Shown here piece by piece: positions 42,680 through 50,273 of a stretch of DNA of 64,000 nt. Both the position numbers and the translations under genes were made by a program. The DNA comes from JBCCFC01 sp965213595. GTDB lineage: Bacteria > Chloroflexota > Anaerolineae > Caldilineales > Caldilineaceae. Within the stretch, counting starts at the first letter, position 1; the number at the start of each line of letters is the position of its first letter. The stretch spans positions 310,001 through 374,000 of the forward strand of contig CBDBZO010000002.1 in NCBI GenBank assembly GCA_965213595.1, given 5' to 3'. Under the pieces are notes generated by a model. The model was not told the DNA's origin. It made no database searches and saw nothing but the letters and a program-made list of their open reading frames with translations.

Positions 42680-43122
42680 AGGTTCCGTCAACATTTTGCT
42701 GAGTTGGCTTGAAAGGCAGGTCAAGCGCGCCCTCATCCCCATCCTGGGAGAAGGAAGCCAACCTCTCCCCTTCACAGTGGGCTTAGCTTTACCCAGAAGT
42801 TGGGGAGGGAGCAGCGAAGGGGAAGGGCGGAGAAGAACCCCCATCCCCGGCCCTTCCCCCGACATCAGGGGAAGGGTGACTGGTTGATGAAGCGGTCGCA
42901 AAGTGACTGGCTCGCTTTATTTACCGAGCGGACGATGTCACAGAACAGTCGCAGAATCAAGGAGACAACAGAAGCCCCCTCCTTGCTGGCGGGGAGGGGG
43001 TCGAGGGTGGGGTCTGCTTGGCCTGCGATGCGGTGAGATCAGTGGCGACTTGTAGGTAAAGCTTAGTACAGTGGGAGAGGGGTCGGGGGGTGGGCGCCAT
43101 TTTCCCACTGTCAACGGAACCT
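42680..43122. mobile_element. MITE-like repeat A, copy 3 (inverted, enlarged)
   Basis: 443 bp with ends AGGTTCCGTCAACATTTTG and a mirrored AGGTTCCGTTGACAGTGGG. The left 90 bp match the reverse complement of the right half of copy 2. About 280 bp of extra sequence lies in the middle, with several C/G-run arms. No gene was recognised inside. It splits the DUF58 gene from the DUF4129 gene. Confidence 0.8.
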
Positions 43123-43234
43123 AGCAACTGGAGTAGACATTCCAAAAGGTAGCCTGCTTGGCGACAGGTGGAATTACCAATCTCCAATTACCAATCTCCA
43201 GTTACCAATTATTACAAACCAACCCAACTCACCC

Positions 43235-44965
43235 ATGACCACCCCTCGCCCTCTCACCTATGACGATCCCTGGCTCGCTTCCCTGGCGCGGCCCGTGTTG
43301 ATCGCGGTGCTCGTGCTTTGCCTCGACGTGGCGCTGCTGAGCTTTGTGCGCTTTGCTGCGCCCGGCGTGTCGACGGCATACACGGGGACGCTGCTGGCAT
43401 TGGGCGCGCTGTCGGCGATTGTTGGCTGCGTGACGACGACGTGGCTGGGGCAGCCGGGGCAGCGGGCGCAGCGCGGCGGTGGCCTGCGCGCCGCAGAGAT
43501 CACGCTGCTGCTGGGAGCCACGCGCGTCGCCATGTGGGCGGCAACGGCTTCGTGGCCCTCGCTGGGGCTGCTGATCGAGCGGCCGCTGGAGATGATTCTC
43601 GACGGGCCCTTTGTGGTGGGCGCCATTGTCGTGCTGCTCTCCTGGTTTTTCGCCAGCGACATGACGGCCTCGCTGCTCCAACTGGCGCTGCAGTCGGACG
43701 AAGTGCAGATGCTGGCGCTGGCGAAGAACAAGCGCGAGGCCATCTACCGCGGCGGGCGCACGGACCGACAGGAGGTTCTGCGCAATTTTGTGGGCCGCTG
43801 GATCACGGGCGGGCTGCTGCTAATTGGGCTGGCGTCGGCGTCGCAGGTGGGGCCGTCGCCCAACGGCTTGTTTGCGATTGCGCGCCAGAACGTCGATCCG
43901 TCCGTGATTATGGCGAGCATTGTCTATTTCCTAGTGGGGCTGGCTCTGCTGAGCCAGGGGCAACTGGCGCTGCTGCGAGCGCGCTGGACGCTGGAGGAAG
44001 CGCCCAGCAACGCGGCGGTGCTGCGCTCGTGGCCGCTCTACGCCGCGGCGCTGATCGGCGTGGTGGGCCTGCTCGCCGCGCTGCTGCCCTTTGGCGACAC
44101 CTTTCTGCTGGCGCGGGTGATGGAATCCATCATTTACGGCCTCTACTTCTTTGTGACGCTGGTCTTTCAGCTGCTGCTGGGTCTCTTTCTGCTGCCCTTT
44201 GGCCTGCTCAACAGCGAGGAGCCGCCCCCGCCCGAAGCCCCGCCTCCCGCTGAAGCTGCGCCGCCGCCAGAGCCCCTGCCGCCCGCCGAGCCGCTGCTGC
44301 CGGCGTGGACGGGCGGCGCGCTCTTCTGGGTAACGATGGCCCTGCTGCTGGGTGCGGCGGCCTACATCTACTTTAGCGGGCGCGGCGTGCGCTTTGATTG
44401 GCTACACCGCTTGCTGGCCGCGCTGCGGCTGCGCTGGCGGCACGTGGCCGACGCGCTGGGCGACTGGCAGCCCCTGCGCCAAACAGATGAGGAGAACGCA
44501 GCCGACAAACCGACGCACGCTCGGCGGTTGAGCCGTCGCCAGCGTCGCGACCTAACGCCAACCCAGCGAGCACGCTACCTATACTTTGCCATGCTAGATT
44601 GGGCAGCCGAGCGTGATGTGCCGCGACGCGGGAGCGAAACGCCGCTTCAGTTCGAGCCGCGGTTGGGCCGCTCTCTGCCCGCGGGCGCTCCCCCCCTTTC
44701 TCAGGAAGAAACTCAAACCGAGTCGCCGCAAACGATTGTACATACCCTGACGGACATTTTTATTCGTCTTCGCTATGCTGGGGGAGCAACCAATCACAAT
44801 ACCGTTGATCGTTTGGAACAGATGTGGAAGCGGCTTCAGCGCACCGACGTAGAAGCGGACGAAGCAAAAGCGGATGTAGAACACGCGCTTGAGGATCAAG
44901 CAGTTCGTGATGCGCCCGAAGATTTTGCGTCCGGTGGCTCCTCACCAAACGGGCCAACCTCTTGA
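43235..44965 (+). CDS. Membrane protein with C-terminal DUF4129 domain
   Basis: A 576-residue membrane protein. About six hydrophobic helices fill the first 330 residues and one follows the linker (ALFWVTMALLLGAAAYIYFSG). A Pro/Glu/Ala linker (EEPPPPEAPPPAEAAPPPEPLPPAEP) lies between. The C-terminal soluble part (TPTQRARYLYFAMLDWAAERDVPRRGSETPLQFEPRL, TLTDIFIRLRYAGG, DRLEQMWKRLQR) is the DUF4129 domain, which is commonly fused to transglutaminase-like proteins next to MoxR/DUF58. The rpsA promoter starts inside the stop codon of this gene. Confidence 0.82.
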   Translation: MTTPRPLTYDDPWLASLARPVLIAVLVLCLDVALLSFVRFAAPGVSTAYTGTLLALGALSAIVGCVTTTWLGQPGQRAQRGGGLRAAEITLLLGATRVAMWAATASWPSLGLLIERPLEMILDGPFVVGAIVVLLSWFFASDMTASLLQLALQSDEVQMLALAKNKREAIYRGGRTDRQEVLRNFVGRWITGGLLLIGLASASQVGPSPNGLFAIARQNVDPSVIMASIVYFLVGLALLSQGQLALLRARWTLEEAPSNAAVLRSWPLYAAALIGVVGLLAALLPFGDTFLLARVMESIIYGLYFFVTLVFQLLLGLFLLPFGLLNSEEPPPPEAPPPAEAAPPPEPLPPAEPLLPAWTGGALFWVTMALLLGAAAYIYFSGRGVRFDWLHRLLAALRLRWRHVADALGDWQPLRQTDEENAADKPTHARRLSRRQRRDLTPTQRARYLYFAMLDWAAERDVPRRGSETPLQFEPRLGRSLPAGAPPLSQEETQTESPQTIVHTLTDIFIRLRYAGGATNHNTVDRLEQMWKRLQRTDVEADEAKADVEHALEDQAVRDAPEDFASGGSSPNGPTS

Positions 44966-44990
44966 ACGGAGACGGCATTTGTGATATAAT
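44962..44990 (+). promoter_or_regulatory. Sigma-A type promoter for rpsA
   Basis: TTGAAC at 44962-44967 overlaps the upstream stop codon, and TATAAT at 44985-44990 lies 17 bp further. It is identical in both hexamers and spacing to the yceD-rpmF promoter. The leader to the rpsA start is about 150 nt. Confidence 0.82.
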
Positions 44991-45148
44991 TTTCATTATT
45001 GTCAACCATTGTGCTATGGAGCACATTCAGCGCTGCACCAACGCAGCTTAGGCTTACCAGTTTCGACGCATAGCTTTTTGCGCATCAGTTTGCTCAAAAG
45101 TTTATCGAGGCAGGTAAGGCAAATTCTATCCATTCGGAGTAGCCATCC

Positions 45149-46621
45149 ATGGCCGAACAAACGGAACCGACGCAGTTCGAAGCAAATTCTCAGCCCAACG
45201 GTCAGCAAAGCGCCCAAGCCCTCGATACGCTTCAGGCCACCGATCCCCAGGCGGAGCAGACCGCAGGGAACGCAATCGATGCGCCGACCGATTCCCAGCC
45301 CAGCGAAGCTGCTGCCGCACCCAAGCCAAACAGTCGACTCTCTCGAACCGCCGAAGAGGTGTTTGAGTTTGAGGATGATGGGCGAGGCATTGGGTACGAT
45401 GAGTACGGCGACGACGTCGGCGGGTTGAGCATGTCCGACATGGATATGTTCGAGCAGTACATCGAGAACGACCTGGACTTTGACCTGCCGGAGCGGGGAG
45501 ACCTGCGCGAGGGCACGGTCGTCGAGATGCGCTCAAATGAAATTCTCGTCAACATCGGCGTCAAGCGTGACGGCATCATCCCACAGTCCGACCTGTCCAA
45601 GGTGGACAAGCGCCTCGTCGAGGGGCTGAGCGTGGGAAGCTCGGTCACGGTCGTAATTAGCCAGCGGCCCGAGGATGATAGCCCGCTGCTGTTGAGCATC
45701 TCCGAAGCGGTGATGCGGCAGGATTGGATAGAGGCCGAGCGGCTGCTTGAGAGCAACGAAATCGTGGAGCACGAGGTGGTCGGCTTTAATAAGGGCGGCC
45801 TGACGGTGGAATTCAATCAGCTGCGCGGCTTTGTGCCCGCTTCACACGTAATTGACATGCCGCGCAACGTCTCCGAAGAGCAGCGACGGCGCGAGTTGGA
45901 GAGCTATATTGGCCAACGCCTGAACCTCAAGGTGATCGAAGTCGAGCGGCGGCGGCGGCGGCTGGTCATGTCGCAGATGCTGGCCGAGCGCGAGCTGCGT
46001 GCCGAACGCAAGGAAGAGCTCTTTGATAAGCTCGATGTCGGCTCCGTGGTCGAGGGTGAAGTAAGGACCATGAAGCCTTTTGGTGCTTTTGTGGATATTG
46101 GTGGCGCGGACGGCCTGCTGCACGTGAGCGAAATTGGCTGGGCCGCCGTCAATCACCCGCGCGACGTGCTGGAAGTGGGTCAGCGTCTGGAAGTGCAGAT
46201 CATTCGCATGGACCAGGAGCGCGGGCGGATTGCGCTAAGCCGCAAACGTCTGCTGGCCAACCCGTGGGACGGCATCGAGCAGCGCTATCACGTGGGCGAC
46301 AACGTCACCGTTGAGATTACGCGCGTGGTGGATTTTGGCGCGTTTGCTCAGCTGGAGCCGGGCGTCGAGGGATTGATTCACATCAGCGAATTGGCCGATA
46401 TCGCCGTGGCCGAGCCGCTGCGCACCGTGCAGTCCGGCGATTTGGTGCGCGTTAAAATTTTGCGCATCGAGCCAAACCGCCAGCGCGTGGGTCTCAGCCG
46501 TCGCCAGGCGGATGATGGGGTGGGCGATATTGGCGGGAACGAAGCGGTAGATACAAACGAAGAGCCGTTTCCCGTCGAAAACACGCTTGATGACTACGAC
46601 GACTACGATGATGAGGATTGA
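45149..46621 (+). CDS. rpsA: Ribosomal protein S1 homologue (four S1 domains)
   Basis: A 490-residue RNA-binding protein of the 30S subunit. An acidic N-terminal part of about 110 residues is followed by four S1 OB-folds: GTVVEMRSNEILVNIGVKRDGIIPQSDL (about 117), EHEVVGFNKGGLTVEFNQLRGFVPASHV (about 203), GEVRTMKPFGAFVDIGGADGLLHVSEIGW (about 304) and VEITRVVDFGAFAQLEPGVEGLIHISEL (about 390). The tail is acidic (DDYDDYDDED). Four domains fit Gram-positive/Chloroflexota S1 rather than the six-domain proteobacterial form. GGAG lies ahead of the ATG at 45149. Confidence 0.92.
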   Translation: MAEQTEPTQFEANSQPNGQQSAQALDTLQATDPQAEQTAGNAIDAPTDSQPSEAAAAPKPNSRLSRTAEEVFEFEDDGRGIGYDEYGDDVGGLSMSDMDMFEQYIENDLDFDLPERGDLREGTVVEMRSNEILVNIGVKRDGIIPQSDLSKVDKRLVEGLSVGSSVTVVISQRPEDDSPLLLSISEAVMRQDWIEAERLLESNEIVEHEVVGFNKGGLTVEFNQLRGFVPASHVIDMPRNVSEEQRRRELESYIGQRLNLKVIEVERRRRRLVMSQMLAERELRAERKEELFDKLDVGSVVEGEVRTMKPFGAFVDIGGADGLLHVSEIGWAAVNHPRDVLEVGQRLEVQIIRMDQERGRIALSRKRLLANPWDGIEQRYHVGDNVTVEITRVVDFGAFAQLEPGVEGLIHISELADIAVAEPLRTVQSGDLVRVKILRIEPNRQRVGLSRRQADDGVGDIGGNEAVDTNEEPFPVENTLDDYDDYDDED

Positions 46622-46673
46622 CCAGCCGTTAGCGTTTAGTGGATATTAAGGTGCGCCCAACTCAAACGAAAAG

Positions 46674-46703
46674 TTGGCAAATGGCCCTGAATTCCGCTAT
46701 ACT
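46674..46703 (+). promoter_or_regulatory. rpsU promoter
   Basis: TTGGCA at 46674-46679 and TATACT at 46698-46703 are 18 bp apart. Transcription from here gives a leader of about 190 nt. Confidence 0.65.
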
Positions 46704-46747
46704 CCTGTTCGTCAGCGTAGTTGTCCGCAGTTATAGTAGCCAAATAG

Positions 46748-46820
46748 AAGCGAAGTCAACTTCGCTTTAACCTGCCAACGAACGTTCGGCGTTTTTCAGC
46801 CGAACTTAGTTGAGCAGGTT
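46748..46820 (+). promoter_or_regulatory. Structured rpsU leader (two hairpins)
   Basis: Hairpin 1 is AAGCGAAGT/ACTTCGCTT with a 2-nt loop (46748-46767). Hairpin 2 pairs AACCTGC with GCAGGTT (46769-46775, 46814-46820), extends inward through CAAC/GTTG, and is topped by GTTCGGC/GCCGAAC (46784-46790, 46799-46805). The start codon is 83 nt further on. This could be a ribosomal-protein control RNA or an ordinary spacer repeat. Confidence 0.55.
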
Positions 46821-46902
46821 TGTTTATGTCAAAGCTTGGAGCTGCTTGGCGGCTGTAAAAAACTTGTGAAGAGCGACAAAGAAATTGGGGGGAGGTGAGA
46901 GC

Positions 46903-47190
46903 ATGAGCGTTGAACTAAGACCGGGCGAGTCCCAGGACAGCATCCTGCGGCGGTTCCGAAAATCTGTGGCCGAATCGCGCATTCTGCCGATTGTGCGGCA
47001 GAAGCGGTGGTACACCTCTAAGAGCGAAATTCGCCGCATCAAGAAGCAGAAGGCGATCCGCAAGGCGAACCGTCCACCACAGCCTGCCAACACGCGCGGC
47101 AGCGGCGGTCGCGATAGCGGCGGTCGCGATAGCGGTGGCCGCAACGGTGGCCGCAGCGGTGGCCGCAGCAGCGGTGGTCGAGGCAGATAG
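46903..47190 (+). CDS. rpsU: 30S ribosomal protein S21 with a Gly-Arg-Ser tail
   Basis: S21 sits near the anti-Shine-Dalgarno region of 16S rRNA. The core is MSVELRPGESQDSILRRFRKSVAESRILPIVRQKRWYTSKSEIRRIKKQKAIRKANR, typical in full. The 95-residue protein is 25-30 residues longer than usual because of a C-terminal tail of GGRDSGGRDSGGRNGGRSGG type, built from near-repeats of 12-15 bp. The ATG at 46903 has a strong GGGGGGAGGTGA site, better than the in-frame GTG-like start upstream. Confidence 0.92.
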   Translation: MSVELRPGESQDSILRRFRKSVAESRILPIVRQKRWYTSKSEIRRIKKQKAIRKANRPPQPANTRGSGGRDSGGRDSGGRNGGRSGGRSSGGRGR

Positions 47191-47207
47191 TCGATTGTCT
47201 CGGATCA

Positions 47208-47252
47208 GCAAAACAGTCGCTGTCATAAAGCAGCGACTGTTTTGCGAAGTTG
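47208..47252 (+). terminator. Hairpin terminator after rpsU
   Basis: GCAAAACAGTCGCTG (47208-47222) pairs perfectly with CAGCGACTGTTTTGC (47231-47245), with a T-rich stretch following. The A/T-flanked stem suits a terminator in both directions. Confidence 0.8.
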
Positions 47253-47309
47253 TTTTATATAGATTGAGCACGGCTAATTTTACAAACTTAGTTGTCGCAT
47301 TGGAGTTTT

Positions 47310-47528
47310 ATGGCTGAAGAAACAGTTGTTGTGGAAGGCAAAGTAGTGGATACGTTGCCCAATGCCATGTTCCGTGTGGAATTGGAAAATGGGCACAACG
47401 TCCTGGCCTACCTTTCAGGCAAGATGCGCAAATTTTATATTCGCGTGCTGCTGGGGGATCGGGTCAAGGTGGAGATGAGCCCTTACGACTTAACCAAAGG
47501 GCGCATTACGTACCGCTACCGCAACTAG
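47310..47528 (+). CDS. infA: Translation initiation factor IF-1
   Basis: IF-1 binds the 30S A site during initiation. The 72 residues are the standard length: MAEETVVVEGKVVDTLPNAMFRVELENGHNVLAYLSGKMRKFYIRVLLGDRVKVEMSPYDLTKGRITYRYRN-type sequence, a single S1-like OB-fold. The ATG at 47310 is preceded by TGGAG. It stands alone between the S21 terminator and its own terminator, rather than in the usual ribosomal protein cluster. Confidence 0.95.
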   Translation: MAEETVVVEGKVVDTLPNAMFRVELENGHNVLAYLSGKMRKFYIRVLLGDRVKVEMSPYDLTKGRITYRYRN

Positions 47529-47563
47529 CCTATTATTAGGTTGATTCACAAAAGTTTACAAAT

Positions 47564-47594
47564 AAAAAGGTGGGGAGAGCTCCCCGCCTTTTTT
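47564..47594 (+). terminator. Intrinsic terminator after infA
   Basis: AAAAAGGTGGGGAG pairs with CTCCCCGCCTTTTTT (one G-T pair) and ends in a T run. Confidence 0.9.
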
Positions 47595-47619
47595 GCGTTG
47601 CAGCTTGTTCTAGATAGCT

Positions 47620-48045
47620 TCACGCCTGCTTGCGGTACACCTCGATTCCTTGTCGAGCCACGCGCTGCTCCGCTTCAAAGGTAAGCCGCTCCGCCGCTTC
47701 CTCCAGTGGAACCCAAAGCGGATCAAATTGTTCGGCATCGTGCGCGTCGCGGGGGAGCTTCTGCTCGCCGACCAACGCCATCAGGTAATAGCGTTCCGTC
47801 CGGCGGTACTGATCGCCCCCGTGCTCGAATTCGACCAGCTGCTCACCCAAGTCCGCCACGATCTGTAAATCGCTGTAGCCGGACTCCTCCGTTATTTCGC
47901 GCAAGGCCGCTTCACGTGCCGTCTCGCCTGGGTCCACGTGCCCCTTGGGCAAGCGCACCTCGCCGCGGCTCGGTCGATCCAGCAGCAGCATCCGCCCCCG
48001 ATGGATCACGACGCCACCACCCGTTGCATACGATTTTGTGGCCAA
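47620..48045 (-). CDS. Nudix hydrolase
   Basis: A 141-residue Nudix enzyme. The Nudix box GHVDPGETAREAALREITEESGY is complete (residues about 35-57), with all metal-binding Glu residues. It starts MATKSYATGGGVVIHRGRMLLLDRP. The form with LPKGHVDPGETAREAALREI is common in diadenosine tetraphosphate or mutator-like hydrolases, but the substrate is not defined. The end is convergent with infA. The start is divergent from rsmG. Confidence 0.9.
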   Translation of the reverse strand: MATKSYATGGGVVIHRGRMLLLDRPSRGEVRLPKGHVDPGETAREAALREITEESGYSDLQIVADLGEQLVEFEHGGDQYRRTERYYLMALVGEQKLPRDAHDAEQFDPLWVPLEEAAERLTFEAEQRVARQGIEVYRKQA

Positions 48046-48132
48046 ACAGCACCTCGCTTTCTGCGTAACTTTAATTTGACTGGCGTATCGTATCCAGCGA
48101 GCAGAGCGCTGTCAATTTGAAGAGGCCCGTGG

Positions 48133-48138
48133 TAAAAT
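48133..48138 (+). promoter_or_regulatory. -10 box of a likely leaderless rsmG mRNA
   Basis: TAAAAT lies 7 nt before the rsmG ATG at 48146. There is no ribosome binding site in the gap. The -35 is not clear. Confidence 0.5.
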
Positions 48139-48145
48139 TTCGTCC

Positions 48146-48961
48146 ATGAACGACCAATCTACTCACACGTCCAAGTCGACGCCAAAGTCGACGCCATCTT
48201 CCACGACCGGCGAAGCGGCTGCGCTGCTTCAGCAGGGCAGCCAGCGCCTGGGCGTCCCGCTAACGGACGAGCAGCTTGGCCAATTTGCCCGCTACCACGA
48301 GACGCTCGTTGGCTGGAACCAGCGCATGAACCTGACGTCAATTGTTGAATGGGAGGAGGTGCAGACCAAACATTTTTTGGATTCGCTGGCGGGGCTGCCG
48401 CTGCTGGCGGAGGAGATGGGGCTGTCGCTGCCGCTGGCCGAATCGCTGCCTGCGCCGCTGCACTTGGTGGATGTGGGCACGGGCGCGGGCTTTCCCGGAG
48501 TGCCGCTCAAGATTGCCGCGCCCTCGCTGCGGCTCACGCTGATCGACGGCACGGGGAAGAAGATTCAGTTTCTCTCCCATCTGCGGGACGAGCTGGCGCT
48601 GAAGCAGGTGGATGTTGTGCGGGGGCGGGCCGAGGAGCTGGGGCGTCAGCCCACCTACCGCGAGCAGTTTGATGTAGCCACGGCGCGGGCCGTGGCCCCG
48701 CTAAACACGCTGCTCGAATATCTGCTGCCGCTGGTCAAAGTGGGTGGCTGGGCGATGGTCTACAAAGGGGCCCGCGCCGCCGAGGAGTTTGTCGAAGCCC
48801 GCCGCGCCATCGACGAACTGGGCGGCGAGACCACGCGCTTCGCGCCGGTTGACGTGCCTTTTCTCGAAGGTCAACGCTTTGTGCTGCTGATTAAAAAAGT
48901 GGGGGAAACACCCGAACGCTACCCCCGCGGGCAGGGGTTAGCCCGCAAAGAGCCGCTGTGA
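48146..48961 (+). CDS. rsmG: 16S rRNA (guanine527-N7)-methyltransferase
   Basis: RsmG methylates G527 of 16S rRNA in the 530 loop using SAM. The 271-residue protein has a Ser/Thr-rich N-terminal extension of about 30 residues, then YHETLVGWNQRMNLTSIVEWEEVQTKHFLDSL, the SAM site VDVGTGAGFPGVPLKIAAPSLRLTLIDGTGKKIQFLSHL, and ARAVAPLNTLLEYLLPLVKVGGWAMVYKG. These are all family motifs. No gidA/mnmG is nearby. Confidence 0.93.
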   Translation: MNDQSTHTSKSTPKSTPSSTTGEAAALLQQGSQRLGVPLTDEQLGQFARYHETLVGWNQRMNLTSIVEWEEVQTKHFLDSLAGLPLLAEEMGLSLPLAESLPAPLHLVDVGTGAGFPGVPLKIAAPSLRLTLIDGTGKKIQFLSHLRDELALKQVDVVRGRAEELGRQPTYREQFDVATARAVAPLNTLLEYLLPLVKVGGWAMVYKGARAAEEFVEARRAIDELGGETTRFAPVDVPFLEGQRFVLLIKKVGETPERYPRGQGLARKEPL

Positions 48962-49378
48962 TGGAGCGATGTCTAAAGTGCGTGCAAGAGGAAAACAGGA
49001 GTTCGCCATTTAAGTGACTGTCACTGTCCACAGCCGGACAGCTTACCCCTTTTTGTCTGGACAGTGACTGTCACTGGCTCCGGAAATTCTTGTTCTCAAC
49101 GTGACTTCACTTTAATATATCCCGGCGGAAATAAGCAGGCAATTTTTTGCGCCTGCCCACCAGAGGTCATAGACGAATTTATCTGCCGTGGTATATACGC
49201 CCAAATGTATTAGGCAAGCAGAGCTGATCGATGTAAGCCTACCGCGGCAACGAGACTTTGATACGGAGACATGGGGGCGCGGAGAGCACTTCGTCGACGA
49301 ACAACATCTTTGCGCCCCTGCGTCTCTGCGTTAACTTTGCTCAACTTCTCGAAGCTTCGTCGTCGTACCACCCATCGC
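48962..49378. repeat. Spacer with AGTGACTGTCACTGTCCA inverted repeat, no gene seen
   Basis: AGTGACTGTCACTGTCCA (49013-49030) and TGGACAGTGACTGTCACT (49058-49075) form a near-perfect 18-bp stem, the best copy of the GTGACTGTCAC family. Nearer rex lies a GGCGCGGAGAGC / GCGCCCCTGCGTCTCTGCG repeat (about 49271-49333). No coding sequence is recognised. Confidence 0.75.
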
Positions 49379-50053
49379 TTACTCATCTTCAAAGCAGCCC
49401 TTTTCCAAATAAAAGGCCATGTGTTGAAAGTGAATCAGCGGATCGATATATTGGACGTAAACGTGTGCCGGCACTTTGAGCGTGGTGGGCGCATAGCAGA
49501 GGAGGCCGCCGATGCTGGCCTCGATCAGGCAATCCGCCACCTCCTGCGCGGCGCTCGCGGGCACGGCGATCACGCCCATGCGGCAGTGGAGCCGCTCCAC
49601 CGTCGCCTTTACCTGATCGATGCCCTGAACCGTCAGCCCGCCCATCTGCTCGCCGACGCGCGCTGAGCTGTTGTCAAAAACGGCGGCGATGCGGAAACCG
49701 CGGTCTTCAAAGCCGTTGTAGCTAACCAGCGCGTGGCCGAGGTTGCCCGCGCCAACCAGCACGACGGGCCAGACGCAATCAACCTTGAGAATTTTTTGCA
49801 GCTGGGCGCAGAGATAAGCGATGTTGTAGCCGGTTCCCTGTTTGCCAAATTCGCCAAAGTGGCTCAAATCCTTGCGGATTTGTGCGGAACTAATGCCTAA
49901 TCGCCGCCCCAGCTCCTGGCTGGATGTGACTTCGTAGCCGTCATCGGCGAGCAGCGTTAACGTGCGTAGGTAAATGGGTAAGCGACCGACGACAATGTCA
50001 GGGATCGCGGTACGGTCAAAGCCGTTTTCCTGAAAAATTGCTTGAGAAGCCAT
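49379..50053 (-). CDS. rex: Redox-sensing transcriptional repressor Rex
   Basis: A 224-residue NADH/NAD+-sensing repressor of fermentation and respiration genes. The N-terminal winged helix reads VVGRLPIYLRTLTLLADDGYEVTSSQELGRRLGISSAQIRKDLSHFGEFGKQGTGYNI, with the recognition helix in SSAQIRKDLS. The Rossmann part shows VVLVGAGNLGHALVSYNGF and VIAVPASAAQEVADCLIEA, and the swapped C-terminal helix follows. The length is normal. A Rex-type operator lies in the spacer before the divergent S41 gene. Confidence 0.93.
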   Translation of the reverse strand: MASQAIFQENGFDRTAIPDIVVGRLPIYLRTLTLLADDGYEVTSSQELGRRLGISSAQIRKDLSHFGEFGKQGTGYNIAYLCAQLQKILKVDCVWPVVLVGAGNLGHALVSYNGFEDRGFRIAAVFDNSSARVGEQMGGLTVQGIDQVKATVERLHCRMGVIAVPASAAQEVADCLIEASIGGLLCYAPTTLKVPAHVYVQYIDPLIHFQHMAFYLEKGCFEDE

Positions 50054-50177
50054 GTGAGCAGAAGCCTATTCAATAAGTGTTATCGTGAGCAAAATTACCG
50101 CCGTACAGCCGGCGCTCGTTCAAGTAGATTGAATCCAAAGCATGACAATTTTATCTAATATACGAAAAAAATGCAAC

Positions 50178-50193
50178 TGTGCCAATTTTCACA
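50178..50193. promoter_or_regulatory. Candidate Rex operator
   Basis: TGTGCCAATTTTCACA fits the outer TGTG-N8-CACA of the known Rex box (TTGTGAANNNNTTCACAA); the right half TTCACA is exact and the left is partly degenerate. It lies 125 bp upstream of rex and 81 bp upstream of the S41 gene. Confidence 0.5.
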
Positions 50194-50273
50194 TGTGGCT
50201 CACGTCTGCTTCAGATTGTCCGAATAGGCTATAAATAGAGAATTTTTGTTCATGTAGCTTGCAGGAGATTTAA

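Noticed and set aside
47095..47190. Possible CRISPR or satellite array at the end of rpsU
   Set aside because: The units are 12-15 bp, in frame, and code the Gly-Arg-Ser tail; there are no unique spacers.
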